The notes beneath the pieces were generated by a model. That model saw only the letters and a list, made by a program, of their open reading frames with translations. It ran no database searches and was not told the DNA's origin. The position numbers were made by a program, and so were the translations under genes. Below, piece by piece: positions 44,121 through 52,930 of a DNA stretch of 63,172 bases. The DNA is from Rhodobacterales bacterium (GTDB lineage: Bacteria; Pseudomonadota; Alphaproteobacteria; Rhodobacterales; Rhodobacteraceae), in assembly GCA_002747325.1 (NCBI GenBank), contig PDOZ01000014.1, positions 1-63,172 on the forward strand, in the 5' to 3' direction. Each line of letters opens with the position of its first letter. Position 1 is the stretch's first letter.

Positions 44121-44687
44121 ATGGACGGATTTACCTTAATAGATGGCGTGGTGGCGCTGGTGATTCTGGTTTCGGCGATTCTGGCCTATTCGCGCGGCTT
44201 CGTGCGCGAGGGCATGGCGATTGCCGGGTGGATTTTGGCCGCCGTGCTGGCCTATATGTTCGCCCCGCGTGCCGTGCCGCTGATCAAGGAAATCCCGGTC
44301 CTGTCGGACTACATCGCCGATAGCTGCGAGTTGTCGACCATCGCCGCCTTTGCCGGTGTCATGGCGCTGTCGCTGGTCGTCGTGTCCCTGTTCACGCCGC
44401 TCCTGTCCTCGACCATCCAGCGCTCGGCCCTCGGCGGGGTCGATCAGGCTTTAGGCTTCGTTTTCGGGGTGTTACGCGGCTTGTTGCTGGTCGCCATCGC
44501 GCTGGTGATCTACGACCGCGTCGCCGTGACCGAAGGCTTTGACATGGTGGACAATTCGCGCACCGCCAAGGTGTTCGCCCGCTCGCAGGGCCGCCTTGAT
44601 GAGAACATTCCGACGGACGCGCCGGGCTGGATCGTCGAGCGCTACGAAACCCTGGTTTCAAGCTGCACCGCCGCCGGGCCGAATTAA
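44121..44687 (+). CDS. CvpA family membrane protein
   Basis: 188 residues, four predicted helices, e.g. LIDGVVALVILVSAILAYSR and MAIAGWILAAVLAYMFAP, with the conserved SRGFVREG loop. CvpA was named for colicin V production but is a general envelope protein. GGGCTGGGA lies before the start. Follows radA by 25 bases, probably co-transcribed. C-terminal tail is polar. Confidence 0.85.
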   Translation: MDGFTLIDGVVALVILVSAILAYSRGFVREGMAIAGWILAAVLAYMFAPRAVPLIKEIPVLSDYIADSCELSTIAAFAGVMALSLVVVSLFTPLLSSTIQRSALGGVDQALGFVFGVLRGLLLVAIALVIYDRVAVTEGFDMVDNSRTAKVFARSQGRLDENIPTDAPGWIVERYETLVSSCTAAGPN

Positions 44688-44697
44688 ATTTCCCGCA

Positions 44698-44712
44698 TTA
44701 ACCGGCTGTTAA
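44698..44712 (+). promoter_or_regulatory. Predicted CtrA-binding site
   Basis: TTAA-CCGGCTG-TTAA fits the full CtrA consensus TTAA-N7-TTAA exactly. It lies 40 bases before the ATG of the PilP-like small protein and just after the cvpA stop. CtrA controls cell-cycle, motility and GTA functions in Rhodobacterales, so this predicts CtrA control of the next gene. Confidence 0.6.
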
Positions 44713-44751
44713 TTCGGCGCGGCTATCCTGTCTCTATTATAGGAGACAGAC

Positions 44752-45390
44752 ATGCCCGGAAATGGTGCCCTTGGCGGCGTATTTGACAGTAGTTTTTTCG
44801 GCTCGGGAACGGGAGCGCCACCGCCTTCGGGCGTCATTGCCTCCAATACCGCCGCGCCCTTATCCGCCCCGCCGCCGCTGCCGCGCCCCGAGGGTTTGGG
44901 GGGGCTGGATGCGGTCGAAGGAATGATGCAGACCCCGCCCGGCCATGCCCCCGGCACCTTCAACGCGGGCTTCTTTCGCAACGCCCCCGCGCCGAAAGCG
45001 CCCGCGGAAGTCGCGCCGCCTGCGCCCGCCGCGCCGGAAGACCCGATGCTGGCGGCCTATGGTCCTGCTCCGAACTCAGCCCCAAAAGCCGCCGCGCCCG
45101 CGCGCGGCCCAACGCTGGCCGAAATCCCGGACCCGGTGCCCAACCCGAATCAATTCGTTGCCGAACACGCCACACAGCCCGACCGGCTCAACATGGCCGA
45201 AGTCGCCCTCATCGGCACCGCCGGACCGACCGACGCCCTGACCGCCCTGATCCGCCTGCCCTCGGGTGAAATCGTCACCGGCAGCGCGGGCAAACGCACC
45301 CCGCTCGGCACGCTGACCGCCGTCGCCGCAGATCACGCCCGCCTGCGCCTGTCCGATGGCGCCGAAACCACCCTGAAACTGGTCATATAG
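44752..45390 (+). CDS. Small protein with Pro/Ala-rich N-terminus and PilP/GspC-like C-terminal domain
   Basis: 212 residues. Residues 1-140 are low-complexity, Pro/Ala/Gly-rich. The last ~68 (RLNMAEVALIGTAGPTDALT, GKRTPLGTLTAVAADHARLR, TTLKLVI) align with the C-terminal domain of the 1130-residue protein at 32542: both have LN-V-LIG-G, AL[V/I]RL-G-V, a G-R-G-T block, and a final TL-L. It has no signal peptide or transmembrane helix that I can see, so how it would reach the envelope is unclear. AGGAGA precedes the start, and a CtrA-type box lies upstream. Likely a single-gene unit. Confidence 0.65.
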   Translation: MPGNGALGGVFDSSFFGSGTGAPPPSGVIASNTAAPLSAPPPLPRPEGLGGLDAVEGMMQTPPGHAPGTFNAGFFRNAPAPKAPAEVAPPAPAAPEDPMLAAYGPAPNSAPKAAAPARGPTLAEIPDPVPNPNQFVAEHATQPDRLNMAEVALIGTAGPTDALTALIRLPSGEIVTGSAGKRTPLGTLTAVAADHARLRLSDGAETTLKLVI

Positions 45391-45459
45391 GAGGACAGCA
45401 ACGAGAACAAAAACGCGCCTTCCCCCGCATCCGCTGGACACCGCCGAAGTGGCGGAATA

Positions 45460-45570
45460 GAACAGAAATCGCTATATTTGAATCAATATTCGCTGCCTCT
45501 CAATCCGCATCCTGCTGATTTCGAACGCGAATTTTGAGGCTCAATATTGCAGATTAAAGCGATTTCACTA
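45460..45570 (-). repeat. Palindromic intergenic element, copy F (111 bp, inverted)
   Basis: The copy is in opposite orientation: on the minus strand it reads TAGTGAAATCGCTTTAATCT to AGCGATTTCTGTTC, with the central GAAATCAGCAGGATGCGGATTG. Both ends are flanked by TA (45458-45459, 45571-45572). On its left, the plus strand has an open reading run without ATG (ACG 45401, preceded by GAGGACAGCA) that is closed by a TAG formed at the junction. Confidence 0.85.
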
Positions 45571-45622
45571 TAGCTATGGGAAAACCGGAGCGGCTATCCG
45601 GTATCAGATCGAGGAGCGCGCC

Positions 45623-46300
45623 ATGAACGAAACCGCAAGCAAGCCTGAAACCCCGTCCGCCAGCAAAGTCGCCTTGATCACCGGCGCGTCGCGGGGCTTG
45701 GGCGCGTCGCTCGCCGTGGCGCTGGCCCCAACGCACCATATCGTCGCCGTCGGACGCACCGTCGGCGCGCTGGAAGAGGTGGATGACCGCATCCGGGCCG
45801 CGGGCGGGTCGGCCACGCTGGCGCCGATGGACATCACCAACGAAGACGCCATGGCCCAACTCTGCCGCGCGGTGCATGACCGCTGGGGCGGGATCGACCT
45901 CTGGATCCACTCCGCCATCGAGGCCATGCACCTGACCCCGGCGGCGGATGTGAACGGCAAGGATTGGGATAAATCCGTCGCCGTCAACGTCGCCGCCACC
46001 GCCCGGCTGATCGCCTTCGTCACCCCCCTGATGAGCGACAACTCCCGCGCCATCTTCTTCCACGACGACCACGCGGGCGAAAAATTCTTCGGCGGCTACG
46101 GCGCCACCAAAGCCGCGCAAATGGCGCTGGTCGAAAGCTGGCGGGCGGAAAATGCGCGCATCGGCCCTAATATCCGCGTGTTGCACCCGAAACCGCTGGC
46201 CACCGCCATGCGCGCGCGCTTTTTCCCCACCGAGGACCGCAGCAAACTCGCCTCCCCGGACGACGAAGCGGCGCGCTTGCTGCCGGAAATCCTCGCCTGA
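45623..46300 (+). CDS. Short-chain dehydrogenase/reductase
   Basis: NAD(P)-dependent oxidoreductase, 225 residues. Cofactor motif ALITGASRGLGASLA at about residue 20 and active-site YGATKAAQMAL. The serine normally 12 residues before the tyrosine is not in its usual context here (IFFHDDHAGEKFFGGYGATK), so catalysis may be unusual. Start ATG 45623 has GAGGAGCGCGCC upstream. Substrate unknown. 60 bases before surE, perhaps its own unit. Confidence 0.82.
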   Translation: MNETASKPETPSASKVALITGASRGLGASLAVALAPTHHIVAVGRTVGALEEVDDRIRAAGGSATLAPMDITNEDAMAQLCRAVHDRWGGIDLWIHSAIEAMHLTPAADVNGKDWDKSVAVNVAATARLIAFVTPLMSDNSRAIFFHDDHAGEKFFGGYGATKAAQMALVESWRAENARIGPNIRVLHPKPLATAMRARFFPTEDRSKLASPDDEAARLLPEILA

Positions 46301-46360
46301 TTGCCCGCAGCGCTTGCCCGGAAAAGCCCGCGCGCCTATTGAAAGACAGGGGGAACTGAA

Positions 46361-47164
46361 ATGCGCATCCTGCTGACCAATGACGACGGCATCAACGCGC
46401 CCGGCCTCGCGGCCCTGACCGAAGTGGCGCAGGCATTGGCGGGACCGGGGGGCGAGGTCTGGACCGTAGCGCCCGCCTTCGAGCAATCCGGCGTCGGCCA
46501 CACCATCTCCTACACCCGCCCCATGCTGATTTCCCAACTCGCCGAGCGCCGCTTCGCCGTGGAGGGCAGCCCCGCCGATTGCGTCCTGGCCGCGCTGTAC
46601 GACGTGCTGCCCGAACGCCCGGAGCTGGTGCTGTCGGGCATCAACCGGGGCAATAACGCGGCAGAAAACGCGCTCTATTCCGGCACCCTCGGCGCGGCGA
46701 TGGAAGCGGCGCTACAAGACCTGCCCGCCGTTGCCCTAAGCCAATATCTCAGCCCCGACCTGTTCAAGACGCCGGACATTTTCGACGCCGCCCGCCGCCT
46801 CGCTCCCGCCATCCTGCGCCGCTTGATGGAGCATCTGCAAACCCCGTCGCACGACGATTACCGCGTGTTTTTCAATGTCAACTTCCCGCCCTGCCCCGCC
46901 GCCGAAGTCAAGGGCACCAAAATTTGCGCGCAAGGCCGACGCGAAGAGACCTATTTCAGCGCCACGCGGCAAAAAAGCCCGACCGGACGGGATTATCTCT
47001 GGCTCAAAGGCGGCACGCAACACGGCCCCTCCACCCCCGGCGCCGACGCGGACCTGCTCACGCAGGGCTATGTCAGCGTGACCCCCATGCGCGCCGACCT
47101 GACGGCACAAGATCAGCTCGTCGCCCTATCGCGCAGCTTTGAAACCGGCGGAAAAGCGCCGTGA
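46361..47164 (+). CDS. surE: 5'/3'-nucleotidase SurE
   Basis: Metal-dependent nucleotide phosphatase important in stationary phase. 267 residues; the metal-binding start [16 protein letters not shown] (DD pair), [16 protein letters not shown], and [20 protein letters not shown] are hallmarks. GGGGGAACTGAA precedes the ATG. Followed by pcm with 4-base overlap, the classic surE-pcm-nlpD arrangement. Confidence 0.95.
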   Translation: MRILLTNDDGINAPGLAALTEVAQALAGPGGEVWTVAPAFEQSGVGHTISYTRPMLISQLAERRFAVEGSPADCVLAALYDVLPERPELVLSGINRGNNAAENALYSGTLGAAMEAALQDLPAVALSQYLSPDLFKTPDIFDAARRLAPAILRRLMEHLQTPSHDDYRVFFNVNFPPCPAAEVKGTKICAQGRREETYFSATRQKSPTGRDYLWLKGGTQHGPSTPGADADLLTQGYVSVTPMRADLTAQDQLVALSRSFETGGKAP

Positions 47165-47817
47165 GCCCGCTGCAAACCCCCGCCTATACGCCGGAACGCA
47201 AAATGCAGTTCCTCTTCGCCCTGCGCTCGCGCGGCGTGACCAATTCGCGGGTGCTGGAAGCGATGGAAGCCACGGATCGCGGCCTCTTCGTCAAGGGCAT
47301 TTTCGAGGACCGCGCCTATGAGGATATGCCCCTGCCCATCGCCTCCGGGCAAACCATCTCGCAGCCCTCCGTCGTCGGCCTGATGACCCAAGCCCTTGAT
47401 ATAAAACCAAAATCCAAGGTGCTGGAAGTTGGCACCGGCTCGGGCTATCAGGCCGCCATCCTCGCGCGCCTCGCCCGCCGGGTCTACACAATCGACCGCC
47501 ACCGCGGGCTGGTGCAAGCCGCCCGAGAGCTTTTTGCCCGCCTCGATTTAACCAACATCACCGCCATCACTGGCGACGGATCGCATGGGCTGGCCGAACA
47601 AGCACCCTTTGATCGCATCGTTGTGACCGCCGCTGCCGAAGACCCGCCCGGCCCCCTCTTGGCTCAACTGGCCGAAGGCGGTATTATGGTCCTGCCGGTG
47701 GGACAATCCGACGCGGTGCAGACGCTGTTGAAAGTCACCCGCACCGCGACGGGTTTTGATTATCAGGAGTTGATGCCGGTGCGGTTCGTGCCCCTGATCG
47801 AAGGGCTAGGATCGTGA
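47161..47817 (+). CDS. pcm: Protein-L-isoaspartate O-methyltransferase
   Basis: Methylates isoaspartyl residues to start repair of aged proteins. 218 residues from GTG 47161 (reads [20 protein letters not shown]). [20 protein letters not shown] is the family signature and [16 protein letters not shown] the SAM-binding motif I. Start overlaps the surE stop (GTGA). Confidence 0.94.
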   Translation: MSPLQTPAYTPERKMQFLFALRSRGVTNSRVLEAMEATDRGLFVKGIFEDRAYEDMPLPIASGQTISQPSVVGLMTQALDIKPKSKVLEVGTGSGYQAAILARLARRVYTIDRHRGLVQAARELFARLDLTNITAITGDGSHGLAEQAPFDRIVVTAAAEDPPGPLLAQLAEGGIMVLPVGQSDAVQTLLKVTRTATGFDYQELMPVRFVPLIEGLGS

Positions 47818-47918
47818 GAAGTTCCGCTAACCGGCGGAAAGTATTGTGAAAATCGGGGAACAGGTCTGAAACGCCTCCCCCAGAACAAGCGCCGCGCAGA
47901 CGGCGAAGGACGGGCAGA

Positions 47919-49046
47919 ATGGCACATACACGCAACTGGATCGGAGCGGCGCTGCTGGCGCCTTTGGCGCTGGCGGGCTGCACAGACGGGAAATTTACCG
48001 GATTTAAGGGGCTGGATTTTGACCTGCGCGGCCTTGCAGGCGGGTTTTCAACCGCCGACGCCGCGCGCAAAGCCGCGCCCACCGGCCGCCCGAAACCGGA
48101 TTCGCGCGGGGTGATTTCCTACCCGACCTATCAGGTCGTGGTGGCCCGCGCGGGCGATACGGTGGCACAAATCGCCGCACGGCTGGGCTTTGGCCCCAAC
48201 GAATTGGGCCGCTACAATGGCATTCCGCCGCAAACCACCCTGCGCGCCGGCGAAATCCTCGCCCTGCCCCGGATGCTGAATGGCGGCGGCGCCACGGCGG
48301 CGGGCACGCTCAATGTGACCGAGATGGCGGGCAATGCGCTGGACCGGCTGGAAGGCAGCAACCCCACCGCCGCCGCAGCCCCGGTGCGCCATCAGGTTGC
48401 CCGCGGCGAAACCGCCTATTCCATCGCGCGAACCTATAATGTTCCGGTGAATGCGCTGGCCTCGTGGAACAGTCTGGATTCATCCCTCAGCATTCGCGAG
48501 GGGCAATATCTGCTGATCCCGACCGTTAACCGTCCCACCGCGACCGCAAGCCTCGGCACCACCGCGCCGGGCGTCGGCTCGCCAACCCCGCTGCCGCCTT
48601 CCGCCGCCGTGCCGCTGCCGGACGCGGATGAGAGCCTGAAAACGCCGACCACCCCCGCATCGCCGGGCCTCGGCGAAACCCGCACCGCCGCCACCGCCGC
48701 GCGCATGGTCATGCCAGTCGAGGGTCGGGTGGCGCGTGCCTTTGAACGGGGCAAAACCGATGGCGTCGATATTTCCGCCAAGGCCGGGGCCACGGTGCGC
48801 GCCGCCGCCGCCGGCACCGTCGCCGCCATCACGCGCGACACCGATCAGGTGCCGATTCTGGTAATCAAACATTCGGGCAGCCTGCTGACGGTCTATGCGG
48901 GCATCGACAATATCGCCGTGTCTAAAGGCGAAAAGGTCAGTGCGGGGCAAGCCATCGCCTCGGTCCGCGCCGCCACCCCGCCCTTCCTGCATTTCCAGGT
49001 CCGCAAGGGCACGCAAAGCGTCGATCCGATGGGCTACCTGAACTAA
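47919..49046 (+). CDS. nlpD: NlpD-type lipoprotein with LysM and degenerate M23 (LytM) domain
   Basis: 375-residue lipoprotein (lipobox LALAGC at about residue 21). Two LysM modules (VVVARAGDTVAQIAARLGFG, and HQVARGETAYSIARTYNVPV) bind peptidoglycan; a Pro/Ala linker follows, then an M23-like domain (MVMPVEGRVARAFERGKTDG). The zinc ligand positions are altered: H-x-x-x-D is missing and the second histidine is Gly (TVYAGIDN), while LHFQVRKG remains. So it is likely a non-enzymatic activator of amidases at division, as E. coli NlpD is. Conserved surE-pcm-nlpD order. Confidence 0.9.
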   Translation: MAHTRNWIGAALLAPLALAGCTDGKFTGFKGLDFDLRGLAGGFSTADAARKAAPTGRPKPDSRGVISYPTYQVVVARAGDTVAQIAARLGFGPNELGRYNGIPPQTTLRAGEILALPRMLNGGGATAAGTLNVTEMAGNALDRLEGSNPTAAAAPVRHQVARGETAYSIARTYNVPVNALASWNSLDSSLSIREGQYLLIPTVNRPTATASLGTTAPGVGSPTPLPPSAAVPLPDADESLKTPTTPASPGLGETRTAATAARMVMPVEGRVARAFERGKTDGVDISAKAGATVRAAAAGTVAAITRDTDQVPILVIKHSGSLLTVYAGIDNIAVSKGEKVSAGQAIASVRAATPPFLHFQVRKGTQSVDPMGYLN

Positions 49047-49059
49047 CCCCCCTCTCGCA

Positions 49060-49088
49060 AAAACGCCCTCCCCAGCGGAGGGCGTTTT
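49060..49088. terminator. Strong terminator between convergent nlpD and der
   Basis: 12-bp stem AAAACGCCCTCC/GGAGGGCGTTTT with a 5-base loop, followed by CTTTTT. Sits 13 bases after the nlpD stop and can also terminate der on the opposite strand (A-run on the far side). Confidence 0.9.
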
Positions 49089-49102
49089 CTTTTTGGCGCC
49101 TG

Positions 49103-50593
49103 TCAGGAATTTGCCGGCGGTTTCCCGAGATGTTTTCGCAGCCGCGAGGGCGTCGATTTCTTGCGATTCTTATAGGGGTTCTTGTCCGCCTGTGAGCGCA
49201 TATGCAGACGGATTGGCGTGCCCGGCATGTCAAAGTCGTCGCGTAAGCCGTTGATAAGATAGCGAGAATAGCTTTCCGGCAGCTTGTCGGGATGCGAACA
49301 CATGACAACGAAGCCCGGCGGGCGGGATTTCACCTGCGTCATGTAACGCAGCCGGATGCGGCGGCCGCCCGGCGCGGGGGGCGGATGCGCCGTGATCATG
49401 CCTTCGAGCCAGCGGTTGAGCCGCGCGGTCGACACCCGGCGGTTCCAGGTCTCATGCGCGCGCAGCACCGCCTCATGCAGCCGATTCAACCCCTTGCCGG
49501 TCTTGGCCGACACCGTGATCAGCGGCGCGCCGCGCAGCTGTGGCAACAGGCGTTCAAAGGCCAGTTTCAACTCCTTGAGCTTGTCCTGTTTGTCCTTCTC
49601 CGCGTCCCATTTGTTTACCGCGACCACCACCGCGCGCCCCTCGCGCTCCGCCAGCGCCGCGATGCGCAGATCCTGACTTTCAAACGGGATCGCCGCGTCG
49701 AGCAGAACCACCACGACCTCCGCAAATTTCACCGCCCGCAGCCCGTCCGCTACCGACAATTTCTCCAGCTTTTCCTGCACCTTAGCCCGTTTACGCATCC
49801 CCGCCGTGTCAAACATGCGCACCGGCGTGCCCTGCCAGTTGATCGGCAGCGAAATCGCGTCGCGGGTGATGCCCGCTTCCGGGCCGGTCAACAGGCGGTC
49901 CTCGCCCAAAAGCTGGTTAATCAGGGTCGATTTGCCCGCATTCGGACGGCCCACCACGGCAATTTGCAGCGGGCGCTTTTCCGTCGGCACCCGCGCGGCG
50001 GAAGAAACCTCGTCTTCGCCCCGCTCCGCCTCTTCCGCGCTCAACGCAACGTCGACTTCCGGCGCTTCCTGCGCGATGCGTTCAGCGCGCGCAGACATTT
50101 CTTCGGCAATGGGCGCCAGCGCCGCCGCCAACTCGCCCATCCCCTCGCCATGCTCCGCCGACAAGCCCAACGGCTCGCCCAGCCCCAGCGCATAGGCCTC
50201 CAAAAGCCCCGCTTCCGCCGCACGCCCCTCCGCCTTGTTGGCAGCGAGGATCACATGCGCGTTCTTGCGGCGCAAAATATCGGCAAAAATCTCGTCGGTC
50301 GGCAACACCCCGGCGCGGGCGTCGATCAGAAACAGGCAGGCATCGGCCATTTCCACCGCCCGCTCCGTCAGCCGCCGCATCCGCCCTTCAAGCGAATCAT
50401 CGGTCGCGTCTTCAAGACCCGCCGTGTCGATCACGGTGAATTTCAGTGGCCCGAGCTTCGCCTCCCCCTCGCGCAAATCGCGCGTCACGCCGGGCTGGTC
50501 ATCGACCAGCGCCAGCTTGCGCCCGACAAGCCGGTTAAACAGGGTCGATTTGCCCACATTGGGGCGCCCGACGATGGCGAGGGTAAAGCTCAT
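49103..50593 (-). CDS. der: Ribosome-associated GTPase Der (EngA)
   Basis: Essential double-GTPase for 50S maturation. 496 residues; first G domain starts [20 protein letters not shown], second [20 protein letters not shown] at about residue 213, each with DTAG motifs; a KH-like C-terminal domain follows and a basic tail ([20 protein letters not shown]). Together with bamB and the YfgM-like gene it reproduces the common yfgM-bamB-der order. Confidence 0.95.
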   Translation of the reverse strand: MSFTLAIVGRPNVGKSTLFNRLVGRKLALVDDQPGVTRDLREGEAKLGPLKFTVIDTAGLEDATDDSLEGRMRRLTERAVEMADACLFLIDARAGVLPTDEIFADILRRKNAHVILAANKAEGRAAEAGLLEAYALGLGEPLGLSAEHGEGMGELAAALAPIAEEMSARAERIAQEAPEVDVALSAEEAERGEDEVSSAARVPTEKRPLQIAVVGRPNAGKSTLINQLLGEDRLLTGPEAGITRDAISLPINWQGTPVRMFDTAGMRKRAKVQEKLEKLSVADGLRAVKFAEVVVVLLDAAIPFESQDLRIAALAEREGRAVVVAVNKWDAEKDKQDKLKELKLAFERLLPQLRGAPLITVSAKTGKGLNRLHEAVLRAHETWNRRVSTARLNRWLEGMITAHPPPAPGGRRIRLRYMTQVKSRPPGFVVMCSHPDKLPESYSRYLINGLRDDFDMPGTPIRLHMRSQADKNPYKNRKKSTPSRLRKHLGKPPANS

Positions 50594-50656
50594 GGCGCTG
50601 ACCTTTCAAAACAAGATGGCCCGCATATCGCAGCCGCCCGCAATTTGCAAACCGCT

Positions 50657-52024
50657 CTAGCGCAGAGCCAGCAGATCGCCCTTGGTGGTGACCAGATACA
50701 GGGTGCCGCCAACGATGATCGGCCGCGCCGCCGCGCCGGAGGGCAGCTCGACCTCGCGGGTCACGGCCCCGTCCGCAGGGTTGTAGCTGCGCAGGAACCC
50801 GTCGCCGGACGCGACCCAAAGCTGCCCGCCCGCCATCAGCGGCCCGAAAGCGGGATAGACGCTCTTTTGTTTGCGGGTATTGTCGGTGTCGTAGCGCGGC
50901 AGATCAACGATCCAGAGCCGTTTTCCATCGCGCGCCGACAGCCGCACCAGCTTGTTCTCGTCGTTGACAAAGAACACGGCGCCGCCCGCGACCGCCATCA
51001 TCCCCGCCGCGCCCTCATCCGCTTTCCAGCGCACGGAGCCGGAGGGCGTCACGGCAAAGGCGCGCCCGGCCTGCGTGGCGGCGAAAATCAGCCCGCCCGC
51101 GACAACCGGCTCGCCACCAAAAGCTTGCAGCACGTTCTTGCCCCGGCCCGCCCGGTCACCCGGCAGACGCGCCACCCAATCCGGCGTGCCCTTGCGCGCG
51201 TCGACCCCAACCATCGAACCGTTGGCCATGGCGAAAACCACGTCACCGCCGGAAATCGCCGGCGCGGCAGCCCCGGCAAAGCCGTATTGCGTCGGCAGGC
51301 CCGGCAGGTGCCAGTCGATCCGCCCGTTCGCCGCGTTGATGGCGTAAGCACCGGAGGCGGCGGAAGTGATATACACCTTGCCGCCGGAGGCGGTCGGCGC
51401 GGCGGAAATGCCGCCGGTAACCTGTTGACGCCAAAGGATTTTACCGCTCGCCGGATCAAGCGCAACCAACGAGCCGTTGCTGGTTGTGGCGAAGAGTTTG
51501 CCGCCCGCCAGCGCGAGGCCGGAGCCGGTCCCCGCCCGTTCGCCCGCCGCGCGGATATTGACACTCCAGACCTTGGCGCCGGAGGTCGCCGTCGCGCTCA
51601 GAAGCCCCTTGGAATCGACGGTGAAAATCCGCGACCCGTCGCTGACCGGCGCCGCAACAATGCGCTCGCGGCCCGTATTGCCATCGCCGATTTTGGCGCG
51701 CCAGATCACGCTGGGCGCTGCGGTGAAGGCTGCATGGGGCAGATTGTGTTTCGCGTTGTAGCCGCGATGGGTCCAGGCGCCGATATTCTGCGCCCGCCCG
51801 AGGCTCACCGGCCGGGACAGGTTTTCCACCGCCCCCGCCTTTTCCGCCGCAGCCGTCGCGGCTGCAACCGCCGCCGGGTCGTTCACATCATAATCCGGGC
51901 TGCGCAGGTCTTCGCGAAGCCCGTCGAGGATCAGTTCCTTTTGCGCGCATCCCGTCAGGACCGCCGCGCTCACACCGATGGCCAACAGCGCCTTCAGGTG
52001 GAATTTTGTTTGTGTTTTCATCAT
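50657..52024 (-). CDS. bamB: Outer-membrane assembly lipoprotein BamB-like (PQQ beta-propeller)
   Basis: 455 residues with lipobox VLTGCAQKE. The rest is an eight-bladed propeller of PQQ-like repeats seen as repeated GxLxAxDxxxGxxxW patterns (e.g. GSLVALDPASGKILWRQQVT, GAYAINAANGRIDWHLPGLP). BamB is a scaffold of the BAM complex that inserts beta-barrel proteins. Start ATG 52024 (or the adjacent ATG) preceded by GGGGGATAAG. 63 bases upstream of der. Confidence 0.9.
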   Translation of the reverse strand: MMKTQTKFHLKALLAIGVSAAVLTGCAQKELILDGLREDLRSPDYDVNDPAAVAAATAAAEKAGAVENLSRPVSLGRAQNIGAWTHRGYNAKHNLPHAAFTAAPSVIWRAKIGDGNTGRERIVAAPVSDGSRIFTVDSKGLLSATATSGAKVWSVNIRAAGERAGTGSGLALAGGKLFATTSNGSLVALDPASGKILWRQQVTGGISAAPTASGGKVYITSAASGAYAINAANGRIDWHLPGLPTQYGFAGAAAPAISGGDVVFAMANGSMVGVDARKGTPDWVARLPGDRAGRGKNVLQAFGGEPVVAGGLIFAATQAGRAFAVTPSGSVRWKADEGAAGMMAVAGGAVFFVNDENKLVRLSARDGKRLWIVDLPRYDTDNTRKQKSVYPAFGPLMAGGQLWVASGDGFLRSYNPADGAVTREVELPSGAAARPIIVGGTLYLVTTKGDLLALR

Positions 52025-52054
52025 CTTATCCCCCGTGAAGCCCCGACTTCGAGC

Positions 52055-52687
52055 TTAATTCTGTGCGACCCAACCCAAGGCCATCAAAAGCTGCGATACC
52101 CGCTGGCGCTGCCCCGGCCCCGCATCTGCGTCGCTGGTCAGGCTTTCAAGCCGCGCCATCGCCGCATCCTTGCGCCCGGCTTCCAGCTCCGACAGCGCGA
52201 TTTGCTCCTCCGCCAGCACCCGGAACCCGGCCTGCGCGCCCAAAAGCGGCTCGAGCCACGCAATCCGCGCCTCCGGGTCGTCCCAACCCGGCGCCAGCGC
52301 CGCTTTCATCCGTGCCAGATCATGGTAAACCGGCGCCACGTCCGGCTTCTCGGCCAGCGCCATCAGCGCCGTGCGCGCGTCGTCCTGACCTTCCGCCGCC
52401 TTGATCATCTCCAGCACCGCCGCCGTGTCGCCTTCCGCGTCGATCGCATTCAACGCCGCCAGCCGCGCTGCCGCATCCTGTTCGGCCACCGCGCCCAGAA
52501 CCGCATCACCAAAGGCCTGCGCCTGCGCCGTGCGCTGCGCCTTGAGGTATTCGTTCACCCCGGCCCCGCCGACAATCGCCAGCACCAGCACCGCGCCGAT
52601 CCAGCCATATTTGCGAAAGCTCTGCATCAGCTTGTCCTGACGCACCGCTTCCGTCACTTCGTCGATAAACGATTCGGGATTTGACAC
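52055..52687 (-). CDS. YfgM-like tetratricopeptide membrane protein
   Basis: 210 residues from GTG 52687 (reads SNPESFIDEVTEAVRQDKLM), preceded by GGAGG at 8 bases. One N-terminal transmembrane helix (YGWIGAVLVLAIVGGAGVNE) and a periplasmic helical region made of TPR-like helices. YfgM is a SecYEG ancillary protein that hands substrates to periplasmic chaperones, and it typically precedes bamB. A longer ATG start at 52744 is possible but adds residues without homology. Confidence 0.82.
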   Translation of the reverse strand: MSNPESFIDEVTEAVRQDKLMQSFRKYGWIGAVLVLAIVGGAGVNEYLKAQRTAQAQAFGDAVLGAVAEQDAAARLAALNAIDAEGDTAAVLEMIKAAEGQDDARTALMALAEKPDVAPVYHDLARMKAALAPGWDDPEARIAWLEPLLGAQAGFRVLAEEQIALSELEAGRKDAAMARLESLTSDADAGPGQRQRVSQLLMALGWVAQN

Positions 52688-52930
52688 CTGCACGGCCTCC
52701 GTTTTGTTCGCCTCCCTTGTAGAGAATGCCCCCCGCGTTGCCAAGCCTTCGGAAAACAGGCCGGGATTTGCCGTGACATTGCTGTGAATTTGCAGCGGAT
52801 ACAGGGCAAAATCCGGCGGGAAGTGTTGTAGCTGGCAGGCATTAACCTTATGTCAAGGATTGGCTGCTAGACGAAACGCCACTTTCGGAGCCGCTGTGAT
52901 ATGTGCTGATCAGAAAACCGGGGAAAAACA

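Noticed and set aside
49292..52684. 1130-residue open frame on the plus strand
   Set aside because: Shadow antisense to der, bamB and the YfgM-like gene, all of which are well supported.
52842..52856. Possible CtrA site TTAACCTTATGTCAA upstream of the RND genes
   Set aside because: Second half is TCAA, one mismatch; too weak to call.
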